A stretch of 20,024 nt of DNA from Phycisphaerae bacterium. Lineage in GTDB: Bacteria; Planctomycetota; Phycisphaerae; SM23-33. The notes below the pieces were generated by a model, which ran no database searches, was not told the DNA's origin, and saw only the letters and a program-made list of their open reading frames with translations. The translations under genes were made by a program, and so were the position numbers. Location of the stretch: assembly GCA_030754715.1 (NCBI GenBank), contig JASLZV010000002.1, forward strand, positions 6,874-26,897, written 5' to 3'. Each line of letters opens with the position of its first letter. Position 1 is the first letter of the stretch. Of this stretch, positions 1 through 7,126 are shown in pieces.

Positions 1-1642
1 GCCGGATCCTCACCGTCGAAGGGGACAGTTTTTGCCCTAAGGCCACCTTCTTGTCACCAGTAAGGATCCTCAACTCTTCTCTGAGTTGCTTGGCCTCCTG
101 GTTGCCCTCATCTGCGCGGATCGCCCGGACCACCAGGTTCTGGGCCGCTTCAAAGTCCCGGTAACGGATCTTCAGTTTCGCCAGGGCCAGCAACAGCAAG
201 GGATTGCGCTCCAGCCTCGGCAAGCTCAGCAGGCCCCTGAGTATGTTTTCGCCCTTGCCGGGCATACCACGGGCCTGGTATATCTTGAACAGGAGTTCGG
301 CGATTTGGGCGTCCTGCTCGGCGCGCTGGAAGGACGCCTTGTAGGCTATTTCCAGCAGCCTGGTGGCCTCGACCAGATTGTTCTCCACCAGAGCGATGCG
401 CCCGGCAGTCTTGGCCCGATAGAAAGACTCTTCCAACAAGTCCGACAGAGCGGCCAAGTGTTTCTTGGCCTCCTTGAGCAGCGAGGCGCGTTTGTCGGTC
501 TCGCGGGTAACGGCTAACTGGTCCAGGCGGACGTTGGCCAGCAAATAATTCAACTGCAGGTTGGCCATGCGCAAACGCCACCGCTTGCGCGACGGCTGGG
601 TATCGGAAGCCTGGGCTTGTCGTTCCTGGATTTTGCGCAGGCCCTTGAGCAACATCTCCGCCGCCTTGTCCAGCATCTTCTTGTAACGATAAATAGCAGT
701 CTTGAGACCGTATATCGCCGAGAATGTCGGATTAACCTTCTCGGCGGCATCCAACTGCACCAGAGCCTGGTCGTATTCCCCTTCCCCCAAGAGGTAGCGG
801 GCCATCGCGATGCGTCCCTCGGGGCTGTTCGGTTCCCGCTCAATCGCCTCTTTCAACTCCTTTATAGCGTCGGTCACACGCTCCTTGCGCAGCAGATACT
901 GCGCGTAGATAATCCGCAGTCGTGCGCTGTTCGGGTTGGCTTTCAGCGCCTCTTGAAATCCTTTCAATCCGGCATCGGAGGCCTGGAACGCCTCGGTCCA
1001 CTCCAACAGAGCAATCCACCTCAACCAGTAATCGATGTTCTCTTTGGCCAGATCGATTGCTTTTCGATAATCCCCCAGGGCCTGTTGGAGGGTCTGGGCA
1101 TCGCGGGTCTCGTGGACCATGCGATCCCGGGCGGCGGCTCGCTTGTAATACAACTGGTGGTCATCCGGTACCAGTTTCAGCAGTTCGGTGGCCTCGGTGA
1201 CGAACTGGTTCCACTGTCCGGTCCCCACCCCGTACCCCCAGAACATGTCACACAAGATTCGCCGCGGCTCGACATACTCCCGGTTAACCTGGGTCGCCCT
1301 GCGGAGCCACTCTCTGCCCTTAGTGTAGTAATCGCGCTTTTCGGCCTGTGACAGCGAATCATCCTTGTTGATCCACTCCAGGTATACTCGCCCCAAATCG
1401 TAGAGATACTTGGCATTCTCGCCCTTGGAGGCACGAATGGCAATATGAAGGTTTCGCTCGGCTCGCCTGTAATCGCCCTGTTCGAAGGCCTGCCGCCCCC
1501 TCCTTGCGTGGGCTACTGGATCCTTGGGGAAGATGCGGTCCTGAAACCGCCATAGCCCGGCCCCAACGCCGACAATCAACACACCAACCACTACCAGAAT
1601 AATGATAACCAACCGCCTGTTAAGCCTTTTTCGCCTTGCCAT
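1..1642 (-). CDS. Membrane-anchored TPR-repeat protein of the exopolysaccharide operon, 3' end outside window
   Basis: The frame is open from an ATG at 1642 to the left edge (547 codons) with no stop, so the C-terminus is missing. The N-terminus is basic (MARRKRLNRR) and is followed by one hydrophobic segment at about residues 10-30, so the rest should lie outside the cytoplasm. After it come alanine-, leucine- and glutamate-rich helical pairs typical of tetratricopeptide repeats, for example the units around residues 43-75 (ARRGRQAFEQGDYRRAERNL), 220-260 (KANPNSARLRIIYAQYLLRK) and 255-290 (EREPNSPEGRIAMARYLLGE). TPR proteins are protein-binding scaffolds, and large ones are common in exosortase/polysaccharide loci, where they may help assembly or export. 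The start lies 30 bases after the EpsI-family stop in the same direction, so co-transcription is likely. No strong Shine-Dalgarno sequence is visible. TPR architecture is seen directly; the role is inferred from neighbours. Confidence 0.85.
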   Translation of the reverse strand, partial: MARRKRLNRRLVIIILVVVGVLIVGVGAGLWRFQDRIFPKDPVAHARRGRQAFEQGDYRRAERNLHIAIRASKGENAKYLYDLGRVYLEWINKDDSLSQAEKRDYYTKGREWLRRATQVNREYVEPRRILCDMFWGYGVGTGQWNQFVTEATELLKLVPDDHQLYYKRAAARDRMVHETRDAQTLQQALGDYRKAIDLAKENIDYWLRWIALLEWTEAFQASDAGLKGFQEALKANPNSARLRIIYAQYLLRKERVTDAIKELKEAIEREPNSPEGRIAMARYLLGEGEYDQALVQLDAAEKVNPTFSAIYGLKTAIYRYKKMLDKAAEMLLKGLRKIQERQAQASDTQPSRKRWRLRMANLQLNYLLANVRLDQLAVTRETDKRASLLKEAKKHLAALSDLLEESFYRAKTAGRIALVENNLVEATRLLEIAYKASFQRAEQDAQIAELLFKIYQARGMPGKGENILRGLLSLPRLERNPLLLLALAKLKIRYRDFEAAQNLVVRAIRADEGNQEAKQLREELRILTGDKKVALGQKLSPSTVRIR

Positions 1643-1672
1643 AGGTTCAGTCCATTCTATAGAGGTTAATCC

Positions 1673-2647
1673 TTATTGTTTATTATTGTTTTCGGCTCCC
1701 AAGACAACCGACTCCAGCCTTTCGAGGTTCTGAGGTGTCGGCAGAGTCTTCAGTGCCTCGGGCAGAACGTATCCCATGAACTCGTTGGCAACATCATCTG
1801 CTTTGTTCATGTCTGTTACCTGCCCTACTGGTTCGAACTGTATCTTAGCGAAATAGGCGTATTTGCCCCAGGGCAGCGACAGTTTGCGCCGTACATCCAT
1901 CCACTTCGCTTCCGGATACCCATTGAGCGAAAAGACGTAATACTGTGCGCCACGGCGGGACAACCGCGGGACTTCGTAACGGATGCGCCGGAACGTGATT
2001 GGGACATTCCAGAGCTCAGGGGCCCGAGGGACATGAAGCCTCACGTCATCCCCGCCGCCAAGCAGAGTCATCCCCGCGGCTACCAGACACCGCTCGGGGA
2101 CGTGGGGAACCATGTCCAAACCGCCGGTATAGTAGGCCATATCGAGACTCCACAACCAGAACGCCTCGCCTCGTTTTTTTCGCGTGTCGATGTAACGGCG
2201 AGAGAGATACCAGTTGGACTTCCGCCGGGACACCATCTTGGCGTCCCGGGACGTCCCGATCTTCAGCAATTCCATCACGTTTTCGACGATCACAGTTTCA
2301 CCATCAGGAATCCCGTCGAGTTTTGGTGTTCCATCTTTATTCTTGTACAACTCGCCATCCTCGGCCAGCCTGAACGGGCCCAGAACCGTCGGCAGGCTCA
2401 GCATCCGAAAGTCATTCTGGTCCACCCTGACCCCTACCGGCCAAGCTACCGCTTCCTTATCTGTGACCACCTTGAGCGCCTCGACCGCAATCCTCCAGCC
2501 CAGCCACGAGCCGCCAAGGACCACCGCCGCGATCAGGAAATGGCGATTGGCTGCACACCGCCGCAGTACGGACACCAGCACGCGTCTTAACCAGGCCACC
2601 GCAAGCACCGGCTTGCCAGCCGCAGAGGTCCGTCCCGCACGATTCAT
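1673..2647 (-). CDS. epsI: EpsI-family exosortase-associated protein (DUF3485-like)
   Basis: This 324-residue protein has one N-terminal hydrophobic segment at about residues 36-56 and an extracytoplasmic domain. The recognisable feature is the EpsI-type motif around residues 181-193 (PHVPERCLVAAGM), with the conserved His, Pro and Cys near 182, 184 and 187. EpsI proteins occur either fused to or directly beside exosortases in exopolysaccharide clusters; their exact biochemical role is not settled. Its ATG overlaps the exosortase stop in an ATGA (2644-2647), a classic translational-coupling arrangement. The region at 93-125 (charged, KNKDGTPKLDGIPDGE) and the long C-terminal part are less conserved and make this copy longer than the compact EpsI domain. 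The family call rests on the motif plus the exosortase neighbour. Confidence 0.8.
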   Translation of the reverse strand: MNRAGRTSAAGKPVLAVAWLRRVLVSVLRRCAANRHFLIAAVVLGGSWLGWRIAVEALKVVTDKEAVAWPVGVRVDQNDFRMLSLPTVLGPFRLAEDGELYKNKDGTPKLDGIPDGETVIVENVMELLKIGTSRDAKMVSRRKSNWYLSRRYIDTRKKRGEAFWLWSLDMAYYTGGLDMVPHVPERCLVAAGMTLLGGGDDVRLHVPRAPELWNVPITFRRIRYEVPRLSRRGAQYYVFSLNGYPEAKWMDVRRKLSLPWGKYAYFAKIQFEPVGQVTDMNKADDVANEFMGYVLPEALKTLPTPQNLERLESVVLGAENNNKQ

Positions 2648-3678
2648 GCGCCGTCCTCCGCGGTGGGCCGTTCGGCTTTGCTTTCAGGGTCGTGTTCTTC
2701 TTCATGCTCGACGAAGAGGTTGCGCAGCAGCCAGCCAAGCCCCAGCAACATCAGCAGCGCCGGGACCAGTAGCGCCATACCCACGAAAGTGTGCATGAAG
2801 TCCTTCCCCAATTCCGGACGGTCGATTACAAACATCGTGGAGGTAACCGCCACACGGATAATGTTACAAAACACGGTGATCGGCAGCGATGAAGCCACCA
2901 AGACCACGCGCTGCCACGTCGGGCGGTCATCGATATAGGCCATCGCCACGCTCAAGGCGACAAAGGCCATCAGCGATCTGACACCGCTGCACGCTTCGAC
3001 CACCAGCAGGGGATACTCCTTCCCCGAGATGCTCTTGATTGTCAGGTTGCTGGCGGTGGTTTCTATCTCCACGCCGAACAGTTGCAGGATCCCCGTGGTA
3101 CCCCAGGCGGCTAGGTTCTGCAGCGGCAGGGCAATGTCCTGGTAGAGGATGTCGGGGATCGGCATCGCCAGAGCCAAATATACAATCGGCAGCCACGCGA
3201 CGCGGAGGATTTGTGCCCCGGCGAGGTACAGTACCAGGCCCAGCAGCATGGGGATCATGCTCAGTTGAGCGAACCACGAATTGCCAATGGGGTGAACACT
3301 CACCACCATGAACGCGATGCCGCCCAGCAGGATGGGCAGTCCCCAGAGGCAGACCCTCCGTTTAGCGGCCGTAAGTTCGTCCCAGCGAACATACAGAAGG
3401 TACAAACTGAACAGCGGAATCAGGAACCCGTGCGACCAGTTCGCGTCATGCTGCCACAGTCCGGCGAGTTTCCCGAACTGCCAGAAATTCAGGCCACAAA
3501 ACAATATTGCAAGAACACCCACCTTAGCACAGGTGCCCTGCGGAAACACCTGCCCGAAGCGGCGCGATTCGTCGCGGCCCACCATATCCGCCAAGGCTCC
3601 CCCCGACAGCGGCGGACCGCGATCAATTTGATGGGATTTCTCGGTCATGCCTTTACGAAAGAGTGGGATTGTTACCAC
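2644..3678 (-). CDS. xrt: Exosortase (membrane cysteine transpeptidase-like sorting enzyme)
   Basis: This is an integral membrane protein of up to 344 residues with about eight hydrophobic segments between residues 50 and 320. The exosortase/archaeosortase catalytic set is complete: Cys230 in VVEACSGVRS, Arg275 in CNIIRVAVT and His296 in FMHTFVGM. The early family signature is also present (DANWSHGFLIP, residues 78-88). Exosortases recognise C-terminal sorting tails such as PEP-CTERM on exported proteins, cleave them in the membrane and pass them to the envelope or polysaccharide matrix. The start drawn is a GTG that overlaps the upstream stop by 7 bases; an ATG at 3648 (ten residues later) is an equally good alternative, and neither has a clear Shine-Dalgarno sequence. 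The C-terminus is an acidic tail. No candidate substrate with a sorting tail is encoded in the window. The family is certain; the subtype is not. Confidence 0.93.
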   Translation of the reverse strand: MVTIPLFRKGMTEKSHQIDRGPPLSGGALADMVGRDESRRFGQVFPQGTCAKVGVLAILFCGLNFWQFGKLAGLWQHDANWSHGFLIPLFSLYLLYVRWDELTAAKRRVCLWGLPILLGGIAFMVVSVHPIGNSWFAQLSMIPMLLGLVLYLAGAQILRVAWLPIVYLALAMPIPDILYQDIALPLQNLAAWGTTGILQLFGVEIETTASNLTIKSISGKEYPLLVVEACSGVRSLMAFVALSVAMAYIDDRPTWQRVVLVASSLPITVFCNIIRVAVTSTMFVIDRPELGKDFMHTFVGMALLVPALLMLLGLGWLLRNLFVEHEEEHDPESKAERPTAEDGA

Positions 3679-5294
3679 CGAGTGAACCGACTACTGTCTT
3701 GCCCCACCCCACCCAGGACCAGTGGATCGGCAAAGTTGCGGTCGTAGATCATCCCGAACCCATAGGACATGCGGAAGGCGTTCCGCACAACGGCCATAAA
3801 GGACGTCTTCCAGTGCGTCCCTACAGCCAGCACATCGTTGGGCTTGAGGAACAGATCCGGTTCCTTTCCAGTGAAGATGGCCTCCAAGTCTAGCGCCATG
3901 GTTTGTTCTTGGTCATTGCCGATACGGCGGATGAGAACGGAGTTTTCCGGCCAGGCCAGCACGCCGAGGTTGCCCGCAGCGGCCAGTGCCATCTTTAACG
4001 TCACTTTCCGCCCAGTGAGCGTGTACACGCCGGGACGCGAAACCTCGCCCATTACGTAAAACTCGCCCACCTTCAGCGTGGGGATCTGGATCACATCATT
4101 GTCACGGATAATGACGTTCATGAGCACGTCACCCTGACGCAGGCGGTCCAGATCGATTGCAATGATTCGCGTCAGGTCGCTCTTGTCGACCGTGCCCCAG
4201 CCGTACGGGTCGGCTTCCTCGCCAGGCCGCGTTGCTATAACCGGCGCAGTGGCCGAAACCGGCCGAACGGGACGAACCTCAGCCGCACCTTTCCCTGAAG
4301 GCTTGGGCGCCGTGGGCGCCTCCTGCACCACCCGGATCCACCGGCCGTTCGTGTATATCCACTTTTCGCTCTTGCCGTCCGCCTGGGGACCAGCCGCAGC
4401 GGAGGTCGTCGCTGCGGTAGCCACCGACGACATTTCCGAGAAGACCGGCATCACTCCCGGTGCCGGTTCCGTCGCCGGTTCCGTCGCCGGCGCTTTGCCT
4501 GGCAAGGCTTCTGCCAACTCACGCATGGCCGCAGCCGTGTCTTCGGCAGCCGCCTCGGGCGCCGCAGTCGGCTTGGGCAACTCAACGGACGGCTTTTCAG
4601 GTTCCGCGTCCACCGTGCGCTTCCGCGGCGCCGGGGCATGGCGAATCACCAGAATATATCGAATGTTCGACTGGGTCACGCCCCGCGCCAGGGCCAACGC
4701 ATTGAGCAAACGCATGTCCTTGCGCGTGATGTTGTACAGGCCCGGGCCGGCTACCGCACCTAGAATCGAAAACGTACTTTGTCGCCGGGCGGCAATTGTC
4801 ACCGCCACTGTCGGGTCGCGCAGGATCTGGGGGGAATAGGCCCGCTTAATCACTTCCACCAACTCTTCCTTTGTGTACCCCTTCGCCTGGAGGCGCGTCA
4901 GTCCGTTGGGCAGCAGCGGCAAATCGATATACCCGCTGGCGCTTACCTGCCGGGAAAGCGTCGTCTCCAAGCCGTTTTCAAACAGGTCCAAGATCGAGAT
5001 GTGCAGCACATCAGTGGGACCGATGACGTAATCCTTGTCTTCATAAACCAGATCCTCGGCCCCGGGGAACTCGGCATTGGGCGGCAGTTCCTGGGTGGAG
5101 TCGGCCTCACCCATTGCCCCGTAGATCGGGTTAACCGGCGACCCCTCAGGGGGCATGACTACCTTCTCAGGGGACAGAAAGCGCCACCGCCCGGTTTTCA
5201 TCGCATCGCTGATTTGGGCGCAGCCACCGGCCAAGCCCGCACACACCAGCATGGTTCCAAACAAAACACTTGTCACAGCCTTGGCATACTTCAT
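3672..5294 (-). CDS. Wza/GumB-type polysaccharide export outer-membrane lipoprotein with a long insertion
   Basis: This is a 540-residue lipoprotein. The signal peptide ends in a lipobox (LAGGC, Cys25). A polysaccharide biosynthesis/export domain follows at about residues 86-170 (DYVIGPTDVLHISI), then a first SLBB domain near 173-222 (FSILGAVAGPGLYNIT) and a second at about 408-460 (GEFYVMGEVSRPGVYTLTG). Family members form the channel or periplasmic collar through which exopolysaccharide leaves the cell. Between the SLBB domains lies an unusual insertion of about 150 residues (223-375), rich in Ala, Pro, Glu and Thr. It carries short repeats (ATEPATEPAPG) and an aromatic-basic patch (WIYTNGRWIRV). 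I chose the ATG at 5294 because AAAGG lies just upstream and it opens directly into the signal peptide; a TTG at 5324 is possible but poorer. It is the first gene of the operon leading to exosortase, EpsI and TPR protein. Confidence 0.92.
   Translation of the reverse strand: MKYAKAVTSVLFGTMLVCAGLAGGCAQISDAMKTGRWRFLSPEKVVMPPEGSPVNPIYGAMGEADSTQELPPNAEFPGAEDLVYEDKDYVIGPTDVLHISILDLFENGLETTLSRQVSASGYIDLPLLPNGLTRLQAKGYTKEELVEVIKRAYSPQILRDPTVAVTIAARRQSTFSILGAVAGPGLYNITRKDMRLLNALALARGVTQSNIRYILVIRHAPAPRKRTVDAEPEKPSVELPKPTAAPEAAAEDTAAAMRELAEALPGKAPATEPATEPAPGVMPVFSEMSSVATAATTSAAAGPQADGKSEKWIYTNGRWIRVVQEAPTAPKPSGKGAAEVRPVRPVSATAPVIATRPGEEADPYGWGTVDKSDLTRIIAIDLDRLRQGDVLMNVIIRDNDVIQIPTLKVGEFYVMGEVSRPGVYTLTGRKVTLKMALAAAGNLGVLAWPENSVLIRRIGNDQEQTMALDLEAIFTGKEPDLFLKPNDVLAVGTHWKTSFMAVVRNAFRMSYGFGMIYDRNFADPLVLGGVGQDSSRFTRW
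4462..4490. repeat. 12-base tandem repeat inside the export gene
   Basis: The unit GCCGGTTCCGTC occurs twice head to tail (4462-4473 and 4474-4485), followed by a partial third copy. It lies within the low-complexity insertion of the polysaccharide export gene and encodes the ATEP/PATEP repeat. The unit is a multiple of three, so gain or loss would keep the frame. Confidence 0.8.
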
Positions 5295-5352
5295 GGCTTG
5301 CCTTTGATTTTGTCCCCGACTCAAGCCGGCTACGGGCCCGGCTCAACCGCCA

Positions 5353-5381
5353 ATTCTAACATCCAAGAGGGGCCGACACAA
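5353..5381 (-). promoter_or_regulatory. Candidate sigma70-like promoter for the export/exosortase operon
   Basis: On the minus strand TAGAAT (5358-5353) is preceded by TTGTGT (5381-5376) with exactly 17 bases between them. The -10 matches the consensus at five of six positions; the -35 is weak (three of six). The expected transcript start is about 55 bases upstream of the ATG at 5294. It sits in the only intergenic space before the operon. Confidence 0.4.
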
Positions 5382-5446
5382 TGAAATCTCGGCCACCAAT
5401 CTTTGCATCGTTACCCAACATAAGGGCTTGTCACCTAGTATCGCTC

Positions 5447-6181
5447 CTACCAGATATCCGCCAGCAGACGCACCAGTTCCGGAACCCGATGAGCCATCAA
5501 CGCCAGCGGGGCTACCATCATTGCCGTGGCCACCAGCAGCATCGCCACCGCCATCGGGGAGGTCTGCGACCGTGTCCGCCCGAGGGCCCGCGACAGTTCA
5601 CCCTCGAACCGCCGCGCCAACGCCTTAGAGCCGCCAACCAACCGCACCGAAACATTGCGGAGTATCGAAAACCCGCCTACCCGGACCGTCACGCCCGGCT
5701 CGGCAGCACGATAGCCCTCTTCTATGGATTCGTACCACCATCCCATCGCCTCCAGAGTCGATCGGATCACCCGATGGGCTTGGTCCGTGGACAGATTATA
5801 CACTGTCCAACTGTAACCGCCAGGGGCCAACAGCAAAATAACCGCCACGGCCGACGACACAGCCGCCACGACCGCCACAGGCGGCCCCAAGCCCACACGC
5901 TCCAACGCCGGCAAGATAAAACCGGGGCAAAACGCCAACATCAGCAGGGAGAAGTCCAGCCGCGCGGTCAGCAACTGCGGATGCTGCCGGCTGTTGAGCA
6001 ACCCCAGAACCAGAAAATACCCCGCGACCGGAAGAACCACCGTGGCGATGCGCACGGACGTCCCGAGATCTTCGCTGCCCAACACCATTATTTCCATTGC
6101 CTCATTGGGGTATTCGTAGCGCAGAGCCCATGTTGCTGCATGCACCGCCACCAAGCAGGCGGGACCGGAGAAGTCGTTCAT
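5447..6181 (-). CDS. Four-helix membrane protein of unknown function
   Basis: This 244-residue protein has hydrophobic segments at about residues 45-63, 76-92, 100-119 and 209-231. Between the third and fourth lies a roughly 90-residue soluble stretch with a mixed alpha/beta look (VIRSTLEAMGWWYESIEEGY, then TVRVGG and a basic helix RFEGELSRALGR). I recognise no enzymatic motif. The soluble part resembles small domains that sense or bind rather than catalyse, but this is only an impression. The ATG at 6181 is preferred; a TTG two codons earlier is also open. It is followed at a distance by the export operon and preceded, 24 bases away, by the small arginine-repeat protein, which may be co-transcribed with it. 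Confidence 0.7.
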   Translation of the reverse strand: MNDFSGPACLVAVHAATWALRYEYPNEAMEIMVLGSEDLGTSVRIATVVLPVAGYFLVLGLLNSRQHPQLLTARLDFSLLMLAFCPGFILPALERVGLGPPVAVVAAVSSAVAVILLLAPGGYSWTVYNLSTDQAHRVIRSTLEAMGWWYESIEEGYRAAEPGVTVRVGGFSILRNVSVRLVGGSKALARRFEGELSRALGRTRSQTSPMAVAMLLVATAMMVAPLALMAHRVPELVRLLADIW

Positions 6182-6205
6182 ACACAATATTTACCAGGAA
6201 AACAA

Positions 6206-6535
6206 TCACCGGATGTTTTGCGGGCCGGCCACTTTTCGATAGCCCAGAGCGTGAAGCACGTCCAGCACCTCCGTCCACGTGGGGAAGGGGCGCTTGTTGA
6301 CATTCTTGTATTCCCTTATAGCCATCAGGAACTCAAACTGCTCGTCGGTCATTTCGCCTTCCTCGGCCGAGCGGCGTTCGTCGCTGCGGCGTCGGCCCGG
6401 ACCACGCCGCCGGTCCAGGCCCAATCGCCTTTCCGTCACGCTTCGCCGCTCGCTCTTGCGGCGGTTGCTCTCGCGCTGCTGCCGGTCTCCAGAGACCTTG
6501 CCCCCCGGGGCCTGTTCTTCAGAACTCTTCCTCAT
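6206..6535 (-). CDS. Small protein with arginine-pair hexapeptide repeat and conserved C-terminal domain
   Basis: This 109-residue protein has two halves. Residues about 25-55 carry Arg-Arg pairs every six residues (pairs starting at 30, 36, 42, 48 and 54), usually after Glu or Asp: ERRSV, TERRLG, LDRRRG, PGRRRS, DERRS. Residues 62-103 form a compact folded-looking domain (MTDEQFEFLMAIREYKNVNK, then PFPTWTEVLDVLHALGYRKV) that resembles the small winged-helix-like modules I associate with planctomycete hypothetical proteins. The ATG at 6535 is chosen over a GTG one codon upstream because GGAG lies seven bases before it. The repeat suggests nucleic-acid or acidic-surface binding; this is inference and no function is known to me. 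Confidence 0.75.
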   Translation of the reverse strand: MRKSSEEQAPGGKVSGDRQQRESNRRKSERRSVTERRLGLDRRRGPGRRRSDERRSAEEGEMTDEQFEFLMAIREYKNVNKRPFPTWTEVLDVLHALGYRKVAGPQNIR

Positions 6536-6614
6536 CACCGATCTCCGCAGAGCCCATCCAGTGGCTCTCTTATATCAGTATCGGCCATCCGGCGAACAAA
6601 AGATAATCTTCTCG

Positions 6615-6646
6615 CTGGCAGCGCATAATCGCACCTGCGATGCCAG
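6615..6646 (-). terminator. Hairpin downstream of the acidic-tail frame, possible terminator
   Basis: CTGGCA at 6615-6620 pairs with TGCCAG at 6641-6646, and an inner pairing ATCGCA/TGCGAT (6628-6641) competes with or extends it. It starts 27 bases past the stop at 6673 on the minus strand. A clean T-run does not follow immediately, only TTATCTTTT somewhat later, so an intrinsic terminator is only possible. Confidence 0.3.
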
Positions 6647-6672
6647 CCGGAACCGCACATCCGCCCAACGCG

Positions 6673-6903
6673 TCAGAACTCCTCGTCTTCATCATCGTCT
6701 TGGTCGATTCCTTCGTCCTCGAGGAACTCGTCGTTATTGACATTCAGGTCCGGTTTTTCGTCCGGCCCTACGGTAAACTCGAATTCGTCCTCTTCATCTT
6801 CCAGGTCCGCATCCTAGTCGAATGGCAGGCCCTCAGGCAGCCCCCAACACCACCAGGGGTACGGTACGACAACGGATATGATGCGGCAAGGGGCTCAGCT
6901 CAT
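6673..6903 (-). pseudogene. Broken small gene with acidic C-terminal tail (two in-frame stops)
   Basis: Read from an ATG at 6903, the frame gives M-S, then a TGA (6897-6895), a hydrophobic and tryptophan-rich stretch (VVVPYPWWCWGLPEGLPFD), a TAG (6816-6814), and then a strongly acidic tail (DADLEDEEDEFEFTVGPDE, later DEFLEDEGIDQDDD) to a TGA at 6673. The same frame looks protein-like across both stops: the tail uses both Asp and Glu codons and ends in EDEEF. No ATG, GTG or TTG lies between the stops to restart translation. The simplest reading is a recently decayed small gene, or sequence errors at one or two bases. I do not recognise the family. The opposite strand has an uninterrupted 94-codon frame (6640-6924), but its hydrophobic run is what antisense of Asp/Glu codons always gives. 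Confidence 0.4.
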
Positions 6904-7037
6904 CCACACGAACAATCGATCTGAATCCCGCCTCTTCGGGTCAAGCTGGTTTTCCTCTTCGCTTTTGCAATCAGCAGCCTCGTGGCTTCTCCATCGGTCT
7001 CGCGTTTCCGAGGATGCCGCAAACTTTCACAACTTTT

Positions 7038-7067
7038 CCTTGCAAGGTTACTCCCACAGGTTACTCT
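7038..7067 (+). promoter_or_regulatory. Palindrome CCTTGCAAGG and candidate promoter of the hydrolase gene
   Basis: The perfect 10-base palindrome CCTTGCAAGG lies at 7038-7047. Its core TTGCAA (7040-7045) could act as a -35 element, with a weak -10-like TACTCT at 7062-7067 after 16 bases. The same palindrome occurs at 12906-12915, also overlapping a promoter and at nearly the same distance from a start codon (87 versus 86 bases). It may be an operator; the promoter assignment here is weak. Confidence 0.35.
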
Positions 7068-7126
7068 TTGCGGACACATATCCTCGTGTCGCTAACGGAG
7101 CAAACTCGCAGGTAAAAGGAGTACCC

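Noticed and set aside
4162..4839. Plus-strand open frame of 225 codons inside the export gene
   Set aside because: It is the antisense of the Ala/Pro-rich insertion in a well-supported export gene and has no independent signal.
6569..6599. Promoter for the arginine-repeat gene (TATAAG with TTGTTC upstream)
   Set aside because: The -10 is fair but the spacer is 19 bases and the -35 matches at only three positions.
5381..6628. Long plus-strand open frame (415 codons) opposite the membrane protein and the arginine-repeat protein
   Set aside because: Its composition (His, Arg, Gln, Pro rich, no domain) is that of an antisense shadow; the minus-strand genes have membrane helices, a good ribosome binding site and recognisable structure.
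6673..6903. Selenocysteine or stop-codon readthrough to explain the TGA and TAG
   Set aside because: Two different stop codons would both need recoding, no SECIS-like hairpin is evident after the TGA, and decay or sequence error is simpler.
6640..6924. Plus-strand hydrophobic open frame of 94 codons
   Set aside because: Runs of Ile, Val, Leu and Phe are the expected antisense of Asp and Glu codons; no ribosome binding site precedes the ATG. It stays a weak alternative to the broken acidic-tail gene.
6878..7126. N-terminal extension of the hydrolase
   Set aside because: AAGGAG and a lipoprotein signal peptide place the start at 7127; the upstream part is not signal-like.
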